The translations under genes were made by a program, and so were the position numbers. A model generated the notes under the pieces. It saw only the letters and a program-made list of their open reading frames with translations, had not been told where the DNA came from and did not search any database. This document shows, piece after piece, positions 29,623-31,030 of a stretch of 31,030 nt of DNA; position 1 is the first letter of the stretch; each line of letters begins with the position of its first letter. Source of the stretch: Paenarthrobacter nitroguajacolicus JCM 14115 (GTDB lineage: Bacteria; Actinomycetota; Actinomycetes; Actinomycetales; Micrococcaceae); NCBI GenBank assembly GCA_001313365.1, contig BBFS01000055.1:1-31030 (forward strand), given 5' to 3'.

Positions 29623-29731
29623 GTTGGTTACAATGCAAGTGTGCGCCGAATGGCGCCGTGCCAATCAGCCGTGCCCTGGACTCAGTCAGGGATGCGCCTG
29701 GCACCTGAGGTTATTTCTCAAAAGGAGTTCC

Positions 29732-30817
29732 GTGTCTTCACATCCGATTCGTGTTGCCATTGTCGGCGTAGGTAACTGCGCCGCATCGCTGGTCCAAGGT
29801 GTTCAGTACTATCGCGACGCTGACCCCAAGGCCACGATCCCGGGTCTGATGCACGTCGAGTTCGGTAAGTACCACGTCAACGACGTCCAGTTCGTTGCTG
29901 CTTTCGACGTCGATAGCAAAAAGGTTGGACTTGACCTCGCAGACGCCATCGGTGCCAGCGAAAACAACACCATCAAGATCGCCGACGTTCCGGCCACTGG
30001 TGTGACCGTGCAGCGCGGCCACACCCTGGACGGCCTCGGCAAATACTACCGCGAGACCATCGTCGAGGCCTCGGAAGAAGCCGTTGACATTGTTGCCGCG
30101 CTCCGCGAGGCCAAGGCCGACGTCATGGTCTGCTACCTGCCCGTTGGTTCGGACCAGGCCGCCAAGTTCTACGCCCAGTGCGCTATCGATGCCGGTGTTG
30201 CTTTCGTCAATGCGCTGCCCGTCTTCATCGCAGGCACCAAGGAGTGGGCGGACAAGTTCACTGAAGCCGGTGTCCCGATTGTTGGTGACGACATCAAGAG
30301 CCAGATCGGTGCCACTATCACGCACCGCGTCATGGCCAAGCTGTTCGAGGATCGCGGTGTCACTTTGGACCGCACGTACCAGCTGAACGTCGGCGGCAAC
30401 ATGGACTTCAAGAACATGCTGGAACGCGACCGCCTGGAGTCCAAGAAGATCTCCAAGACCCAGGCCGTTACCTCCAACGTCGAGGCTGAGCTGCACGCCG
30501 ACGATGTCCACATTGGACCGTCCGACTACGTTGCATGGCTCGACGACCGCAAGTGGGCCTTCGTCCGCCTTGAGGGCCGCAACTTCGGTGACGCTCCCGT
30601 TTCCCTTGAGTACAAGCTCGAAGTGTGGGACTCGCCGAACTCTGCCGGCGTGATCATCGACGCCATCCGCGCTGCGAAGATCGGCCTGGACCGTGGCATC
30701 GGCGGCCCGCTGCTTTCAGCTTCCAGCTACTTCATGAAGTCGCCGCCGGAGCAGTTCAACGACGACCTCGCCCGCGACAAGGTTGAAGCCTTCATCCGCG
30801 GCGACATCGAACGCTAA
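29732..30817 (+). CDS. ino1: Inositol-3-phosphate synthase
   Basis: Ino1 converts glucose-6-phosphate to 1L-myo-inositol-1-phosphate, the precursor of phosphatidylinositol and mycothiol in actinobacteria. The start is GTG 29732 ([19 protein letters not shown]) after AAGGAG; the frame is open further upstream, but that part has no family sequence. The NAD-binding [12 protein letters not shown] is at residues 12-23. [42 protein letters not shown] and [21 protein letters not shown] are conserved. It has 361 residues in one frame with no indel, unlike nearly every other gene here. Confidence 0.96.
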   Translation: MSSHPIRVAIVGVGNCAASLVQGVQYYRDADPKATIPGLMHVEFGKYHVNDVQFVAAFDVDSKKVGLDLADAIGASENNTIKIADVPATGVTVQRGHTLDGLGKYYRETIVEASEEAVDIVAALREAKADVMVCYLPVGSDQAAKFYAQCAIDAGVAFVNALPVFIAGTKEWADKFTEAGVPIVGDDIKSQIGATITHRVMAKLFEDRGVTLDRTYQLNVGGNMDFKNMLERDRLESKKISKTQAVTSNVEAELHADDVHIGPSDYVAWLDDRKWAFVRLEGRNFGDAPVSLEYKLEVWDSPNSAGVIIDAIRAAKIGLDRGIGGPLLSASSYFMKSPPEQFNDDLARDKVEAFIRGDIER

Positions 30818-30833
30818 ACACCCCCGGTACACC

Positions 30834-30865
30834 AAACGCCCCCGTATTCCGATACGGGGGCGTTT
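30834..30865 (+). terminator. Rho-independent terminator after ino1
   Basis: A perfect 14-bp stem: AAACGCCCCCGTAT (30834-30847) pairs with ATACGGGGGCGTTT (30852-30865), with a TCCG loop and TGTCGT after it. Its five-base C and G runs match each other in length, so no run inflation occurred here. Confidence 0.85.
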
Positions 30866-30875
30866 GTCGTATCCC

Positions 30876-30985
30876 GGACGCTCTATCCGATCCCTCGGGC
30901 TTGGGCCGGATGCTCTATCAGATCCCTCGGGCTTGGGCCGGTCGCTCTATCCGATCCCTCGGGCTTGGGCCGGACGATCTATCAC
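30876..30985 (+). repeat. 32-bp tandem repeat, three full copies plus a partial one
   Basis: Copies at 30876-30907, 30908-30939 and 30940-30971 share GCTCTATC near the start and GATCCCTCGGGCTTGGGCC at the end. They differ at only one or two positions. A fourth copy begins at 30972 (GGACGATCTATC) and then diverges. The period is exactly 32, and no unique spacers separate the copies. It lies after the ino1 terminator, in non-coding DNA. Confidence 0.9.
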
Positions 30986-31011
30986 TTTCTTCAGAAGAGT
31001 GAGAGATGGTC
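30973..31011. repeat. Palindromic intergenic repeat
   Basis: GACGATCTATCACT (30973-30986) is the reverse complement of AGTGAGAGATGGTC (30998-31011) at 12 of 14 positions, with an 11-base TTCTTCAGAAG middle. It overlaps the fourth tandem copy. It looks like an extragenic palindromic element of the kind found in many copies in Arthrobacter-type genomes; copy number cannot be judged here. Confidence 0.65.
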
Positions 31012-31030
31012 GGGTTGGAGGGGGGGTGGG

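Noticed and set aside
29621..29731. N-terminal extension of ino1
   Set aside because: The 37 extra codons have no family sequence and overlap the preceding terminator; AAGGAG precedes the GTG at 29732.
30876..30971. CRISPR array
   Set aside because: The 32-bp units abut directly, with no unique spacers and no cas genes in the window.

Overview
The window comes from a high-GC actinobacterium of the Micrococcaceae, most likely Arthrobacter or Paenarthrobacter. The grounds are the alpha-operon proteins, the order truA / rplM-rpsI-glmM / coaA / glmS-acpS-nnr, the linked glgX-treY-treZ trehalose genes, an actinobacterial-type inositol-1-phosphate synthase, frequent GTG starts, and a Tad pilus locus with no outer-membrane secretin. 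This placement rests on family knowledge, not on a database search.

Layout. (1) 1-4923, plus strand: 3' end of a P1-family (DmpA/NylC-like) peptidase, then infA, rpmJ, rpsM, rpsK, rpoA, rplQ and truA. There is no rpsD between rpsK and rpoA. (2) 5046-13120, minus strand: a nine-gene Tad/Flp pilus locus. In transcription order it is prepilin peptidase, flp, tadE, tadG, cpaB, cpaE/tadZ, cpaF/tadA, tadB, tadC. Several junctions overlap by 4 bases (ATGA or GTGA). (3) 13176-15952, plus strand: promoter and structured leader, rplM, rpsI, terminator, glmM. (4) 16042-17880, minus strand: coaA, then a VanY-like lipoprotein carboxypeptidase. (5) 18020-21876, plus strand: glmS, acpS, nnr. (6) 21949-28436, plus strand: glgX, treY, treZ, which release glycogen branches and convert maltodextrin to trehalose. 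(7) 28518-30817, plus strand: an aldo/keto reductase and ino1, each followed by a strong terminator. (8) 30876-31011: an intergenic 32-bp tandem repeat and a palindromic repeat.

The main oddity is the state of the sequence. Almost every gene, including essential single-copy ones, is interrupted by small indels. About 80 C or G runs reach 6-8 bases where the family sequence needs 4 or 5. Many GG or CC pairs have lost one base. After mentally repairing these sites the proteins read through as full-length, canonical family members. I read this as sequencing or assembly error, not pseudogenisation or phase variation. CDS coordinates below therefore span the whole repaired gene, and the frame breaks are described in each entry.

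I found no convincing undescribed system. The best biological leads are the Tad locus in the chromosomal slot that holds ESX-4 in mycobacteria, the terminator hairpin lying inside the 5' coding end of truA, matched TANNNT-N7-ATG leaderless-type starts of glmM and glmS, the structured rplM leader, and the repeat array after ino1.
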